The notes beneath the pieces are model-generated. The model was not told where the DNA came from, searched no databases, and saw only the letters and a list, made by a program, of their open reading frames with translations. Both the position numbers and the translations under genes were made by a program. A stretch of 64,000 nt of DNA from Phanerochaete sordida. Its lineage: Eukaryota > Basidiomycota > Agaricomycetes > Polyporales > Phanerochaetaceae. Location: positions 62,001 to 126,000 of the forward strand of contig LC707859.1 in assembly GCA_019973155.2 (NCBI GenBank). The letters run 5' to 3'. This document shows positions 1 through 9,939 of the stretch, piece by piece (position 1 is the first letter of the stretch; every line of letters begins with the position of its first letter).

Positions 1-510
1 AACTGATATTGAAACAACCCTTTTTCTTCTTTATATAATTTTAAAAAAGAGGGTAATTCAATGTTAGGCTACAAACACACAAAACAAGCAATAGAAAAAA
101 TGAAATTAAGATTTGCAAACAAGAGTAATCATCCTATGTTTGGTAAAAAACACAGTGAATCTGTGTTAAGTTTAATAAGTAAACCTGGAAAATTAAATCC
201 TATGTTTGGTAAAACCCATAATGAAAATACTAAAAATTTAATATCCATTAAACAAAGTATTAGACCTTTAGGGTTATATGATGAAAACAATAATTTAATT
301 GAAAAATACTCTAATCAAGTAAAATTAGCAATTAAATTTAATGTTCATAAAACTACTATTTCTAGGTATATTAAATCAGGTAAACTTTTTAAAGGTAAAT
401 TTTACATTAAAGAAATTAAATCTTAATTTTTCAAAAAATAATTTTTTTTTGTATGTATAATAATAAATAATTTTATTTAACTCTTTATTTTTTATTATTT
501 ATTTTTTGTG
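1..510 (+). other. 3' part of a nad1 group I intron with GIY-YIG HEG tail
   Basis: This is the downstream part of the intron before the last nad1 exon; its start lies outside the window. It ends in G immediately before the exon at 511, which fits the group I rule (intron ends in G). It holds the C-terminal part of a GIY-YIG endonuclease ORF (61-426) and an AT-rich stretch of about 80 bp before the exon. No intron core motif is recognised in the part visible. Confidence 0.6.
61..426 (+). CDS. C-terminal part of GIY-YIG homing endonuclease (NUMOD3 repeats)
   Basis: The C-terminal DNA-binding region of an intron-encoded GIY-YIG endonuclease. It begins LGYKHTKQAIEKMK and has two NUMOD3-type repeats (NHPMFGKKHSESV and NPMFGKTHNENTKNLIS), then a NUMOD1-like helix-turn-helix region near residues 75-110 (LAIKFNVHKTTISRYIKSG). 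The catalytic GIY-YIG domain must lie upstream of the window. The same frame stays open to base 1 only if two TGA codons (4-6 and 10-12) are read as Trp; otherwise this is a detached tail. The ATG at 61 is therefore probably not the real start. The protein would cut intronless nad1 alleles to spread the intron. Confidence 0.75.
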   Translation: MLGYKHTKQAIEKMKLRFANKSNHPMFGKKHSESVLSLISKPGKLNPMFGKTHNENTKNLISIKQSIRPLGLYDENNNLIEKYSNQVKLAIKFNVHKTTISRYIKSGKLFKGKFYIKEIKS

Positions 511-870
511 GAATCGGAATTGGTGGCTGGTTTCTTCACGGAACATAGTTCTATTATATTCGTTTTCTTCTTCTTGGCTGAGTATTCTTCAATTGTACTG
601 TTTTCATGTATAACAGCTATTTTATTCTTCGGTGGTTATAACATGCCAGAATTATTTGTAAATAACACATTCATAAGTTTACAAGCAGTAGTACTAGGTT
701 TAAAAACATGTGTATTCTGTTTCATGTTTGTTTGGTTTAGAGCAACTCTGCCAAGACTTAGATACGACCAATTAATCGAATTCTGTTGGCTAAATTTACT
801 ACCAGTTGCAGTTGCATTTATTATACTTGTTCCATGTATTTTAGTTGCATTCGATATAGCACCTTACTAA
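511..870 (+). CDS. nad1: nad1, 3'-terminal exon (NADH dehydrogenase subunit 1)
   Basis: Last exon of the complex I membrane-arm subunit ND1: 119 codons and TAA. It opens with ESELVAGFFTEHSS, the exact continuation of the conserved TEG-ESELV junction, and includes GGYNMPELF, FVWFRATLPRLRYDQLIEF and the terminal DIAPY. Earlier exons are upstream of the window. Boundary at 511 is set by homology and by the preceding G. Two further copies of parts of this exon lie downstream (2998-3130 and 4991-5056), separated by HEG modules, so the present 3' end has probably been replaced by incoming sequence. Confidence 0.95.
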   Translation, partial: ESELVAGFFTEHSSIIFVFFFLAEYSSIVLFSCITAILFFGGYNMPELFVNNTFISLQAVVLGLKTCVFCFMFVWFRATLPRLRYDQLIEFCWLNLLPVAVAFIILVPCILVAFDIAPY

Positions 871-897
871 TGTTTAGTGTTCTAATTTTCTTATTTT

Positions 898-2645
898 TTT
901 TTTATTTTACAAATCCCCCTATCATTATTTGAAAATGACATTAGTTCAATTACTTATGCTTACTGTTTAATAATAGGATACGGGCAAAATAAAAACAACT
1001 TATTACAAAATAAATATACTAAAAAAAGGTTAATATCAAATGTTGCAAGGGCTACACCAGACACAGCTAAAAGAAATTTAGTCTGTGATGCAGATTTTTA
1101 TGAGTGGTTAAGAGGATTTACAGATGCTGTCCGTCCGTAGGGCGGGGCGGTTGTTTTTCAATATTTAAACAAGGTGATTACTTTAAATTTAGATTCCAAA
1201 TAAAACTACATTGCGATGACAGACCCTTGTTGGAATATATTCAAAATAGATTACAAATAGGTAAAGTATATCCTTTAAATCTAAATTCTCAAACTGATCA
1301 TGCAAGATGGGTAGTAGTGTCAAAAAAAGACTTATATAAATTAATTAAAATTTTTGATATTAATCCTCTTAATACAACTAAATATTTAGATTACATTAAT
1401 TGGAAAGAAGCTTTTTTGTGATATTTTTCATTAAAAACAGAGAATATATCTCTTCACGCTTGCACCGCTTAAGCGATTGCTCAATAAAAAATTATAAATA
1501 GTTACTTGTAACTATTTATAATTTTTTAAAGGACTAAAGCATCCGCTTTGTGATCTTTTGCTTCGCTTCGTGGCCTTCGCTCGCTTAAGCGGTAGCAGCG
1601 AAGCGAAGCAGCGCAATAAAAAATTATAAATAGTTACTTGTAACTATTTATAATTTTTTAAAGGACTAAAGCATCCGCTGAAGCGATTGCCTTCGGACTA
1701 AAGCATCCCTTCTTCGCTAGTTAAAAAAATTATAAATAGTTACAAGTAACTATTTATAATTTTTTTTTAGCGCAGCAAAGCAAAGCATCGCTTCGCAGAA
1801 GAGGTTAAAACTAAAAATTTTAATTTACAATCTTGCATGAATGACAATAGAACAAACTTTGACTATCCACAAGATCATAAAGTCAAAATAACTCCATATT
1901 GGCTACTTGGGTTCACTGAAGGTGAAGCTCACTTTGGAGTAAATAAAATTGATTTCTCTCAAGCTTATGCTTTAGAGCAGATACACTATCAACAGAAAAT
2001 CATTGAATCCATAAGAGAGTTTTTACAAAGTATTAATATTGATTTTTTTAAAAACTCAATGATCAAATCTAATATAATCAGTATTCATAATCTACCAGCT
2101 AGAAATACCAGTAAGCCTAAAATTAGAATTACTATTAGAAATTTAAAATATCTATCTGAAGTTTTAATACCTTTTTTTGATAAATTAACTTTTTTTTCTA
2201 AAAAAGGCTTAGATTATCAAGACTGGAGAATTGTTGCTAAACTTAGATTAGATAATAAACATTTAACTCCTGAAGGAGGAGAATTAATCACCCACCCGCA
2301 TAAGCGCTTGTAATCGAATAAATAAAAATAGTCGCTTGCGCATCGCTTGCGCATACAAATATTAGTAGTTTAAATAAATTTAACCTTTCAGAAATGGAGG
2401 AAATTGATCTTAGAATAAATAATTTATTACAAAAGTCAAAGTCGGGAGTTTGGGTTTACGATAATGGTAATTTGGTTGAAGGATCACCCTTTTTAAATAT
2501 TAGTCAAGCATGTAAAGCTGTAGGTGTTGGCCCTAGATCCTCTTATTTAAACACAAATAAATTGGTACAAAAGAGGTTTACTTTCTATTCTTACCCTTTA
2601 CTCTGTGCGCTAGCGCTTATAAAAATTTTATTAAATATCGGTTAA
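898..2645 (+). pseudogene. Free-standing LAGLIDADG_1 HEG downstream of nad1, broken by repeat insertions
   Basis: A two-motif LAGLIDADG endonuclease that begins right after the nad1 stop without an intron core. Pieces in order: 898-1127 ends WLRGFTDA; a GC-rich insertion (about 1128-1145) falls inside the first LAGLIDADG motif; 1146-1421 continues GCFSIFKQGDYFKF to LDYINWKEAF; 1422-1836 is an insertion of three palindromic repeats; 1837-2290 holds the second motif (WLLGFTEGEAHFGV) to HLTPEGGELI; about 2291-2352 is a second GC-rich insertion; 2353-2645 carries the C-terminal NUMOD1-like tail (GVWVYDNGNLVEGSPF). The pieces join as one protein if the insertions are removed, so the gene was whole before repeats invaded it. 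Now almost certainly inactive. Confidence 0.8.
1422..1836 (+). repeat. Insertion of three palindromic elements and GC blocks inside the HEG
   Basis: About 415 bp with three copies of the 42-bp palindrome (around 1490, 1620 and 1725), the first two preceding the block TTTAAAGGACTAAAGCATCCGC, plus CTTCGCTT/AAGCGGT-type GC blocks. It splits the two LAGLIDADG domains of one HEG. No reading frame of its own. Confidence 0.85.
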
Positions 2646-2679
2646 AAAAAATAATAGTTATCTTTGATAACAATTATTT

Positions 2680-2990
2680 TTTAACTAGTTAAAAAAATTA
2701 TAAATAGTTACTTGTAACTATTTATAATTTTTTTTTAAGGTCGCTACGACTACGGCCGTAGTTAAAAAAATTTATTAAATAGTTACAAAGTAACTATTTA
2801 TAAATTTTTTTTAGCTCGCAAAATTTTTATTTAGCCCTTGCTTGCTTCGCTCTGATCTTCTGCTTCGCTTCGTTAAGCGGTAGCGGTAGCATCACTCACC
2901 CTGGTACAAGGGTGCTAAAAAATCACAACTTTTTAAAATTTATCACTTAAATTTTCCCCTTGTGAGGTCTCTTTTTTGACTTTAAGAGTT
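2680..2990 (+). repeat. Composite palindromic repeat module
   Basis: Non-coding. It contains, in order, a hairpin around TTATCTTTGATAACAA (2650-2685), the 42-bp palindrome (about 2692-2735), the GC linker AAGGTCGCTACGACTACGGC, and the asymmetric palindrome variant (arms AATAGTTAC/GTAACTATT around an AAA centre, about 2765-2812). The same module occurs near 5110, 10860 and 34330, and inverted near 8860, 20050 and 49940. Confidence 0.85.
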
Positions 2991-2997
2991 CGAAGGT

Positions 2998-3130
2998 TAG
3001 AGCAACACTGCCTAGACTTAGATATGACCAATTAATCGAATTCTGTAGGCTAAATTTGTTACCAGTTGCAGTTGCATTTATTATACTTGTTCCATGTATA
3101 TTAGTAGCCTTCGATATTGCACCTTATTAG
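2998..3130 (+). pseudogene. nad1: Displaced copy of the nad1 3' end
   Basis: 133 bp aligning without gaps to nad1 positions 738-870, from AGAGCAAC through the stop (TAG here, TAA in the gene). By eye about 12 mismatches. It encodes RATLPRLRYDQLIEFC then LNLLPVAVAF to DIAPY; one conserved Trp codon (TGG) has become AGG. It has no upstream nad1 sequence, and it starts abruptly after unrelated DNA. The simplest reading is that this is the former 3' end of nad1, displaced when the LAGLIDADG module inserted with its own nad1 end. Confidence 0.9.
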
Positions 3131-3164
3131 ATAAGAATTTTAATATTTTAAATATATAGACAAA

Positions 3165-4727
3165 ATGAACCAAAAATTTTTATTTAATATAGGGCATATA
3201 CCTAAACAAACTGCTCTAATGATTACTATCACTAATAGTAGAGGTCAATATGTAGTTAGTATAATAGAAGCTAATATTGATAAAGTGTTAATTGGATCTA
3301 AACCTGTAAATAAACATATTAAAAATGCCAAAAAAACATTAATTTTGATGATAGATAGCTTACCTGAAGATAGCAAAATTTGTAAATTTATATTGGAAAA
3401 TATTAAAACCCCCTTTAAGTTAAATGCTACAGTAATAAAATTAGTGTAAATAAAGAGTCTTGGATAAACTTAAACTTTTCAACATTTTCTATTTTAGAAG
3501 GTGGGACTTATTTATTTACTCAAGTAACTAATAGCACAGAATATGTTGGTTCAGCCTCAAATTACAGAGATAGGCTGGAGTTGCATCGGATGCAGTTTAG
3601 ATCTGATAAGATTGCTAGAGCATTACATAAACAAGAAAAATATAATCAAAGTACACTTTTTTTTCTCAAAAATTCAAATAGTTACTTGCTTTTTAAATTT
3701 ATTTAAAAAATTAAATCCTAAATATGTTTTAACTCTAGGAGAATATGAAATTTTATTAGCTCTGACTCTTTATCCTATTCGTGTTTTAGAACAAGCCTTA
3801 ATAGATCTTATCAAACCATCAATTAATGGTAACGGTGGTAAATTCGACACAACTGTATATCATAAATTTACTAACTGGGATCCAACAAGATTAGAGGACG
3901 AAAAACTCGGAATCCAAGGAACTATTCCTGTAGACATTTACAATTTAGAGGGTTCTTTAGAGTTCTCAGCTAAATCTTCTAATGATGCAAGTAAAATGTT
4001 AAGTATGTCTTATAGATCTGTGCCTTTATATCTAAATAATGCTAAGCCTTTTTTCAGTCCTACTTTAGATAAATTTGTTACCTTAAGAAGCCCTGGATTT
4101 AAAGGTAAATTGGAATTCAAAAGAATCCAGCATCAATTAAAAGCATCTCCTTTAATTTTACCTAATCACAAATTAGATAAATTATCCATTGTCTTTTTAT
4201 ATTGTTTTACTGAAGATAAAATAAACTTTACAACTTTTTTCACATTAACTCAAGCTTTTAGAGGTTTATTCCCTAAACAGTTTGAAGAGGTGTTAAAAAT
4301 TAACCAATACCCTTCAGGTGTACTTAATGTCATTAAATCTAGAATAAACTTAGATGACCCTGTTATAGCTGAAAACGGTCTAAAATATTATTTTGCTAAA
4401 AATCCTACTAGAGAGGAAAATGTATTTAGAGAAAATGCTATCATTCTGGCCATTGAAGTAAACACACTTCAAGCTAAAATTTATCCAAGTACAGTTAAAG
4501 TAGCTGAATACTTATCTAATATAGGTTTAACAAAAAGAGTATGCACTTATTATAAAGATACAGGTAAAGTTTATAATGGTTATATTTTTGTAACCTATAC
4601 TCATTTTATTAGCATTCTACCTGAAATTTTTGTTCCAGGTGTTGATACTTACACACTTACAGATATCCAACTTAACACACTACTAACTAGCTATCAAACC
4701 CTTGACTCTACCAGTGCTAAACGCTAA
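3165..4727 (+). pseudogene. GIY-YIG HEG with frame breaks, in the nad1 downstream module
   Basis: A second free-standing HEG. 3165-3449 is a 94-aa frame (MNQKFLFNIGHIPKQ...) of unknown family that may be the N-terminal extension. The GIY-YIG core lies in another frame from about 3440 to 3700 (GGTYLFTQVTNSTEYVGSAS, then RDRLELH and RSDKIARALHK), and the rest continues from about 3655 to 4727 in the frame of the first piece, with LDLIKPSINGNGG-like context, NUMOD-type repeats and YKDTGKVYNGYIF. A run of eight T at 3657-3664 is a likely site of the second frameshift. Two breaks mean that a full-length protein is unlikely without frameshifting. No intron core is seen; the module lies between the two displaced nad1 fragments. 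Confidence 0.7.
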
Positions 4728-4739
4728 ACGTAAGTTTGG

Positions 4740-5740
4740 GTTTAAAAAATTAGAGTTATTTTTATATATAAAATAATCAAAATTTGTCACCGCACTGCGT
4801 AAGCTGCCTTCGGACAGAAATAAAAAAAATAATTCAAATTTATGTTAAAATAAATTTGAATTATTTTTTTCAACGCAGGGAAACAGAGTAGTTAGCTTTA
4901 TTTATTTATTTACCCCCCCATTACTATACTTATTTTATATATGACAATTTAACTTAATAAATATTCTTCTTCTTATACGCTGGCTACGCCCTTGTTTTAT
5001 TCTCATGTATAACTGCTATATTATTTTTTGGCGGTTATAACATGCCTGAATTGTTTCTTTATTATAGAATATATCCTTCCTCTTGGCAGCTAATAAATTT
5101 TGTATGTTGTTATCGGTTAAAAAAAATAATTGTTATCTTTGATAACAATTATTTTTTAAAGACCAGCGCTATTAAAAAAATTATAAATAGTTACTTGTAA
5201 CTATTTATAATTTTTTTTTAAGGTCGCTACGACTACGTCCTACCAAAAATTTATTAAATAGTTACAAAGTAACTATTTATAAATTTTTTTTCCTTAAAAA
5301 ATTTATAACTCTGTTATAAATTTTTTTTAGCCCGCAAAAATTTTTTGAGGCAAGGGCTAAAGAAGAAACTTCAGAGAAGGAAGAGTAATTACAACTTATT
5401 ATTCTTATAAAGCTTAAGTGTTTTCCTCTATTATTTTTTATTCATTTTCTGCGCAGCTGCGCAGCGTCCGAAGGCGGCAGCGCTTAAACCAAAAAATATG
5501 CCTTCGTCTCCGCTAGGGCAGCAGCCTTCGGACCGAAGGCTGCTGCGCACAAAATTTATTTTAATTATTTGAATAATCAAAGAATAAAAAAAAAATAATT
5601 TTTTTTTTTTTTGCTTGCAGCAGTTAAAAATAAATTATAAATAGTTACTTGTCATTATAAAAAAATTTATATTTTTTTTTTTATAGGTTAATATATACTC
5701 AAATTACCGCTTGCTTTAGCATCGCTTGTTTTTTTTAATA
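4740..5740 (+). repeat. Repeat-rich region with the second displaced nad1 fragment
   Basis: Holds the nad1 fragment at 4991-5056 (separate entry), a perfect-looking AT hairpin at about 4815-4870 (AAAAATAATTCAAATTTAT and complement), a composite module at about 5104-5345 (TTATCTTTGATAACAA hairpin, 42-bp palindrome, GC linker, asymmetric variant, then a shorter hairpin TTTATAACTCTGTTATAAA), and GC-rich blocks with GTCCGAAGGC at 5460-5560. No other gene seen. Confidence 0.75.
4991..5056 (+). pseudogene. nad1: Second displaced nad1 fragment
   Basis: Twenty-two codons, LVLFSCITAILFFGGYNMPE then LF, matching nad1 positions about 591-660 of this window. It is preceded directly by a GC-rich repeat (GCTGGCTACGCCC) and followed by unrelated sequence. 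It is the start of an older nad1 3' end, left downstream of the GIY-YIG module. Its gene position is upstream of that of the 2998-3130 fragment, which fits two successive insertions. Confidence 0.85.
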
Positions 5741-6205
5741 TTCTGTAGAATCTGAACTTTTACTAGTTAGAGTTTGGTAACATCTTCGCCTGCGCTCCGC
5801 GCTTTGTTAAAATAGTTTCTTATCGCACACAAAAATGCTACATCTTTATAGTTAATTATTAACCTAAATCTAAACTTTATTCCTGCTTTAGCCTTTTTAT
5901 TTGTAATTAAAGCATTGTCGTTGTGACCTTCAACACCGGTAAAACCAGTTATAAACCATGTTGAGAATTTAGATTTCTAATTCTAAGATAGCTCCTTCTA
6001 TTTTTCTAGACGAATTACAAATTTTACCCTTTTAAATTAGTAGAAGCTAGATTTGAGGATTTAGTTCTCAATGAAGTGTATTCTTCAGTTACTTATACTT
6101 CTTTGTGGCTAGAATTTAAAGTAGTATCCTTTAGGTTAGGGATATTACTATAATAATGTTTGGATAGGGGGCTTAAAGGTTTTTAATATTAACTGTTAAA
6201 TAAGG
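5735..6205 (-). pseudogene. LAGLIDADG HEG relic downstream of atp6
   Basis: On the minus strand, read through several stops and frame changes, one sees TEEYTSLRTKSSNLASTNL, then WFITGFTGVEGHNDNALITN followed by KAGIKFRFRLIINYKDVAFL and ending in a GC-rich repeat. The WFxTGFxxxEG element is the first LAGLIDADG motif. It sits directly behind the atp6 stop in the same orientation, without a visible intron core, so it resembles the free-standing HEG behind nad1. I found no second copy of the atp6 3' end. Confidence 0.6.
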
Positions 6206-6218
6206 TAATACTTTTAAA

Positions 6219-7001
6219 TTAATGTAATTCAATAGAATCTTTAATATAAGAACAAGTTAAGATTGTGAAAACATAAGCTTGTATAAAAGATACGGCTAAT
6301 TCTAGACCCATAATTGCTAAAAATAGCCCAAATGGGATAATAGTTACAATGAACATAACAAAACCAGCCGAAAACATTTGATATAAGAATGTTGCTAATA
6401 TTTTCATTAAAGTATGTCCAGCTACTACATTAGCAAAAAGTCTTATACCTAAAGAGAAAGCTCTAGCTAAATAAGATACCATTTCAATTAACACTAATAA
6501 GGGCACTAATGCTAGAGGAGTTCCTGAAGGTACAAAATATTTGAAGAAGCTGATTTTATGAATAGACAACCCTAAAATAGTCACAGCGATAAGTATTGTA
6601 AAAGATAGACCAATTGAAACCATAATTGAAGTAGTAATTGTGAAAGAATAAGGAACGTTACCACATAAATTAGCAGTTAAAATAAAGAAAAATAATGAAT
6701 ATATAAATGGATAATATACTTCTTTACCTAATTGTTCTCTTACCATTGAATTAATGCTTGCATAAATGCTTTCTAAAGCTATTGACCATTTAGATGGAAC
6801 TAATTTATTTTCATTATTACCTAAATAATGTATACTTATAATTATAACTAACACTAAAATAGAATATAAGGCTAAGTTAGTTAAATTTAAATGGAAAAAC
6901 CCAAAAAAAGGTGAATTAATCCCTAATAAGTTTGTAACTTCGAATTGTTCTAAAGGAGAATTTATTTTTAAAACTATTGTTTGATAATCAGTATTTAACA
7001 T
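6219..7001 (-). CDS. atp6: atp6, ATP synthase F0 subunit a
   Basis: 260 codons, uninterrupted, minus strand. Subunit a forms the proton half-channels next to the c-ring in the inner membrane. Seen: the INSPLEQFEV start region, the LTANLCGNVPYSF helix, the essential Arg in LARAFSLGIRLFANVVAGH, and the terminal GLELAVSFIQAYVFTILTC and SYIKDSIELH. Length fits fungal ATP6. The ATG at 7001 gives the expected N-terminus. It is one of only two functional genes on this strand in the window, with trnS upstream. Confidence 0.96.
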   Translation of the reverse strand: MLNTDYQTIVLKINSPLEQFEVTNLLGINSPFFGFFHLNLTNLALYSILVLVIIISIHYLGNNENKLVPSKWSIALESIYASINSMVREQLGKEVYYPFIYSLFFFILTANLCGNVPYSFTITTSIMVSIGLSFTILIAVTILGLSIHKISFFKYFVPSGTPLALVPLLVLIEMVSYLARAFSLGIRLFANVVAGHTLMKILATFLYQMFSAGFVMFIVTIIPFGLFLAIMGLELAVSFIQAYVFTILTCSYIKDSIELH

Positions 7002-8073
7002 ATTTTTATGTGTTTTTAGACATCTTTTTTTATTATATTATATTATCATTGCTTATAAAATTTATAACTAAAGCGCAAACAGTGGTATTTTTTTAGTTTT
7101 AAACATTTTAATCCATCCCTTGTATTTAAGATTATAGAAGTATTTAAGGAAAAAAATTTATATATACCCCTTTAATAAAAATTTTATTAGTCCTGCGCTG
7201 ATAAAATTTGTATATCTATATAAAAATTTTATTAGGTTAAATAAAAATTTTATATTTAATAAAATTTTTATAAGCGCTAGCGCACAGAGGCTCTTCGCTG
7301 CTCTAGTCCTTTAAAAAATTATAAATAGTTACAAGTAACTATTTATAATTTTTTATTGCGCAATCGCTTAAGCGGTGCAAGGCAAGCGATAAATTTTTAT
7401 AAAGACACGGTCAAATTTTTTAATTATAGTTCTTAAGAATATATAAAAATTTTGTATTACTTTGTTCTCTACTTTGCTCAGCAAAACTTTGAGCCGTTAA
7501 AGCCAACAAATTTATCGCGGCTTTGCCTTATCCCCACAAAAAAATATCACATATTTGTAAAAAAAAAATATAGAATTACATATAAATAAAATAGGCATTC
7601 TATTTAAACAAAGCTATAAATTAATAAGCAGAATGATTAAATATAATATTAAATTATAAAAATTTAAATTCTCCAGTATTATGAAAAATTTTTTTTATTA
7701 TTTTTAATATTATCGTTTAATTATTAATTAATTAAACATATAATTTTTATCTGTGTCCGAAGGCTGCTAGCCTGTTTTATCCAAGCTACAAGATTTAACC
7801 TATCAAGCGTAGGGCTTGTCATTATATTTAAAAATGTAGGTCTTAATTTTATTTCAAATTTTTTAAATTTAGATTATTTAGCTGCGCTTATAAAAATTTT
7901 ATTTAACATAAAATTTTTATTTAGTCTAACTAAATTAAACAAAAATTATTTTTACGTACTAATTATATAATTAAAAATTTAATACTGTTTAGATTATACC
8001 TATAGAAATTATATTTAAATTAATTAGGGTATTATTTTGAATTTATAATTAGAGCTAAAAAAAAAAAGCTAAA
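7002..8073 (+). other. Intergenic, AT-rich, one palindrome copy
   Basis: No gene recognised on either strand. It contains one 42-bp palindrome at about 7318-7360 in the TTTAAAAAA...TTTTTTATTGCGC context, several AT hairpins of the type TAAAAATTTTATTA around 7160-7270, and scattered GC-rich words. Confidence 0.6.
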
Positions 8074-8161
8074 CGGGCACTGTAAGATTCGAACTTACGA
8101 CTTTGTTGAGAAGTACTTATTTTCAAGATAAGCGCCATAAACCAGACTCGGCCAAATGCCC
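8074..8161 (-). tRNA. trnS: tRNA-Ser (UGA)
   Basis: Minus strand. Acceptor GGGCATT pairs with AGTGCCC. Anticodon stem CTTAT/ATAAG encloses loop CTTGAAA with anticodon TGA. There is a long variable region typical of class II tRNAs, and the T arm has TTCGAAT. Length 88 nt. It lies upstream of atp6 on the same strand. Confidence 0.93.
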
Positions 8162-8699
8162 TCAAACTAGTGTAATTCTATTGCTAATTTTAACTCTTTT
8201 AACCTACGTTTAAAAAATTTTAGTTCTGTCGCTTGCAATTATAAAAATTTTATTAAATATAAAATTTTTATATCTATATAAAAATTTTATTAGTTAAAAA
8301 AATTATAAATAGTTACTTGTAACTATTTATAATTTTTTTTTTTAGCGCTAGCGCAGAGGCAGGCTTATAAAATAAGCTTTTTATATCTATATAAAAATTT
8401 TATTAGGCTAAATAAAAATTTTATATTTAATAAAATTTTTATAAGCGCTAGCGCAGGAAAGGACAGCCAGATAAATTTTTATAATCCGAAGGCTGGCTGC
8501 AAAACAAATTATTTAAAAATTTTTTTTTTCTATAATTTTTTTTTACCGCTAGGTAAATAGTGTAATCAAAAATAGAATCAAAATCCTGAAATAAAAGGGT
8601 ATTTTACTATATTTTTAATGTATATCTTTTGAATCTAAATACTTAAATTGATTTTATTTCCCTAAACTTAGCCTGTAACAACAAAGCAACTTTAAATTA
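8162..8699 (+). other. Intergenic with one palindrome and AT hairpins
   Basis: No gene. One 42-bp palindrome (about 8295-8340), and TATAAAAATTTTATTA-type hairpins flanked by GCGCTAGCGC words at about 8260-8460. Confidence 0.6.
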
Positions 8700-8772
8700 A
8701 AGCCTATGATTTAACTGGTTAGAATAAGCTCTTGATAGGAGTTTTGTAGAAGTTCGAATCTTCTTGGGCTTA
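8700..8772 (+). tRNA. trnI: tRNA-Ile (GAU)
   Basis: Acceptor AAGCCTA pairs with TGGGCTT. Anticodon stem AGCTC/GAGTT holds loop TTGATAG, anticodon GAT. T loop TTCGAAT. Discriminator A at 8772. Confidence 0.93.
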
Positions 8773-9939
8773 AATTTTATTTTTAAAGAATATCTAATAA
8801 CTAATAGTTATGTTGCAGTTAAAAAATAAAATTTTTTATCGGGGCTAAATAAAAATTTTGCGGGCTAAAAAAAATTTATAAATAGTTACTTTGTAACTAT
8901 TTAATAAATTTTTTTAACTACGGCCGTAGTCGTAGCGACCTTAAAAAAAAATTATAAATAGTTACTTGTAACTATTTATAATTTTTTAAAGCCCGCAAAT
9001 ATTAAATAAAATAATAATACGTTAATTAAATTATTTAATAAGGTCACAGTGAATAACTGTTAAATTTTTAAATCAAAATTGATTGTTTGCTGTCTGACTT
9101 CTTTGCTGCTTAATGCTTTGTGGCATTATTTTTTCACTGTTTTATACTTTGATGCTTTTTACCTGTTTATTTTTTATGTTTTATCGTAATTATATTTTAA
9201 TGCTTTTACACTAATACGGCTATCAAGCCTTACTGTTTTAGTGATTTACAACTTACTTTATTTTTTTTTTGCTACCTGCTCTTTGCTAGTTTGCAAAAAA
9301 AAAAAAAAAATTTTTTTTATTTAGTGCACCGCCTAAGGGCATCTAACCATTTATGCGCAGGCTACGCTGGCTCCGCCCTTGTGTGTTTTTTTTTAGGGCT
9401 GGCTGCTTTGTGATCTTTGATCGTTGCTGCGCTAAAAAAAAAATTATAAATAGTTACTTGTAACTATTTATAATTTTTTTAACTAGCGCTGATCTTTTAT
9501 CGTCAAAGAATCGAGAGCATTGATTTTTTGTCTTATTTAATCAAAGGATACAAATTTTTTGGGTTTAGAGCATCTATTAAGCATTGTCACAAAAAATTAT
9601 AAGGTAAATTTGATCTTTAATAGGTCTTATAAACTTTTATAAACCTAGACAAATAAAATTAATTTTAAATCAATCAAATATTTTTTTAAATATTATAACT
9701 GCTTTAGTTAAATAAAAATAAGTTTATAATATTAATTAACACAATCTTAAAAAAAAAAAGAAAATAAATTTTATTTTTTATTAATACATTCATTACTCTA
9801 AAAAAAAATTATAAATAGTTACAAGTAACTATTTATAATTTTTTTAACTGCTCTAGCGAAGACTGTTGTATACAATAAGTTTTGGTTATAATAATAACTT
9901 TAAATTTTCGCCATTTTAAATTAACCATCTAATAGCTAT
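8773..9939 (+). repeat. Intergenic repeat region upstream of cob
   Basis: Inverted composite module at about 8852-8998 (GCGGGCT, asymmetric variant, GC linker with GGCCGTAGTCGTAGCGACC, 42-bp palindrome), further 42-bp palindromes at about 9433-9480 and 9800-9847, and an AT-rich leader from 9850 to the cob start. No gene seen. Confidence 0.75.

Noticed and set aside
1485..1785. Possible CRISPR array because of regularly seen palindromic repeats
   Set aside because: Spacing is irregular, copies occur in both orientations and inside genes, there are no unique spacers of fixed size, and the context is a mitochondrial genome.
3165..3449. Independent 94-aa gene
   Set aside because: No family recognised and it lies in the same frame as the later GIY-YIG part, so it is treated as the probable N-terminal piece of that broken HEG.
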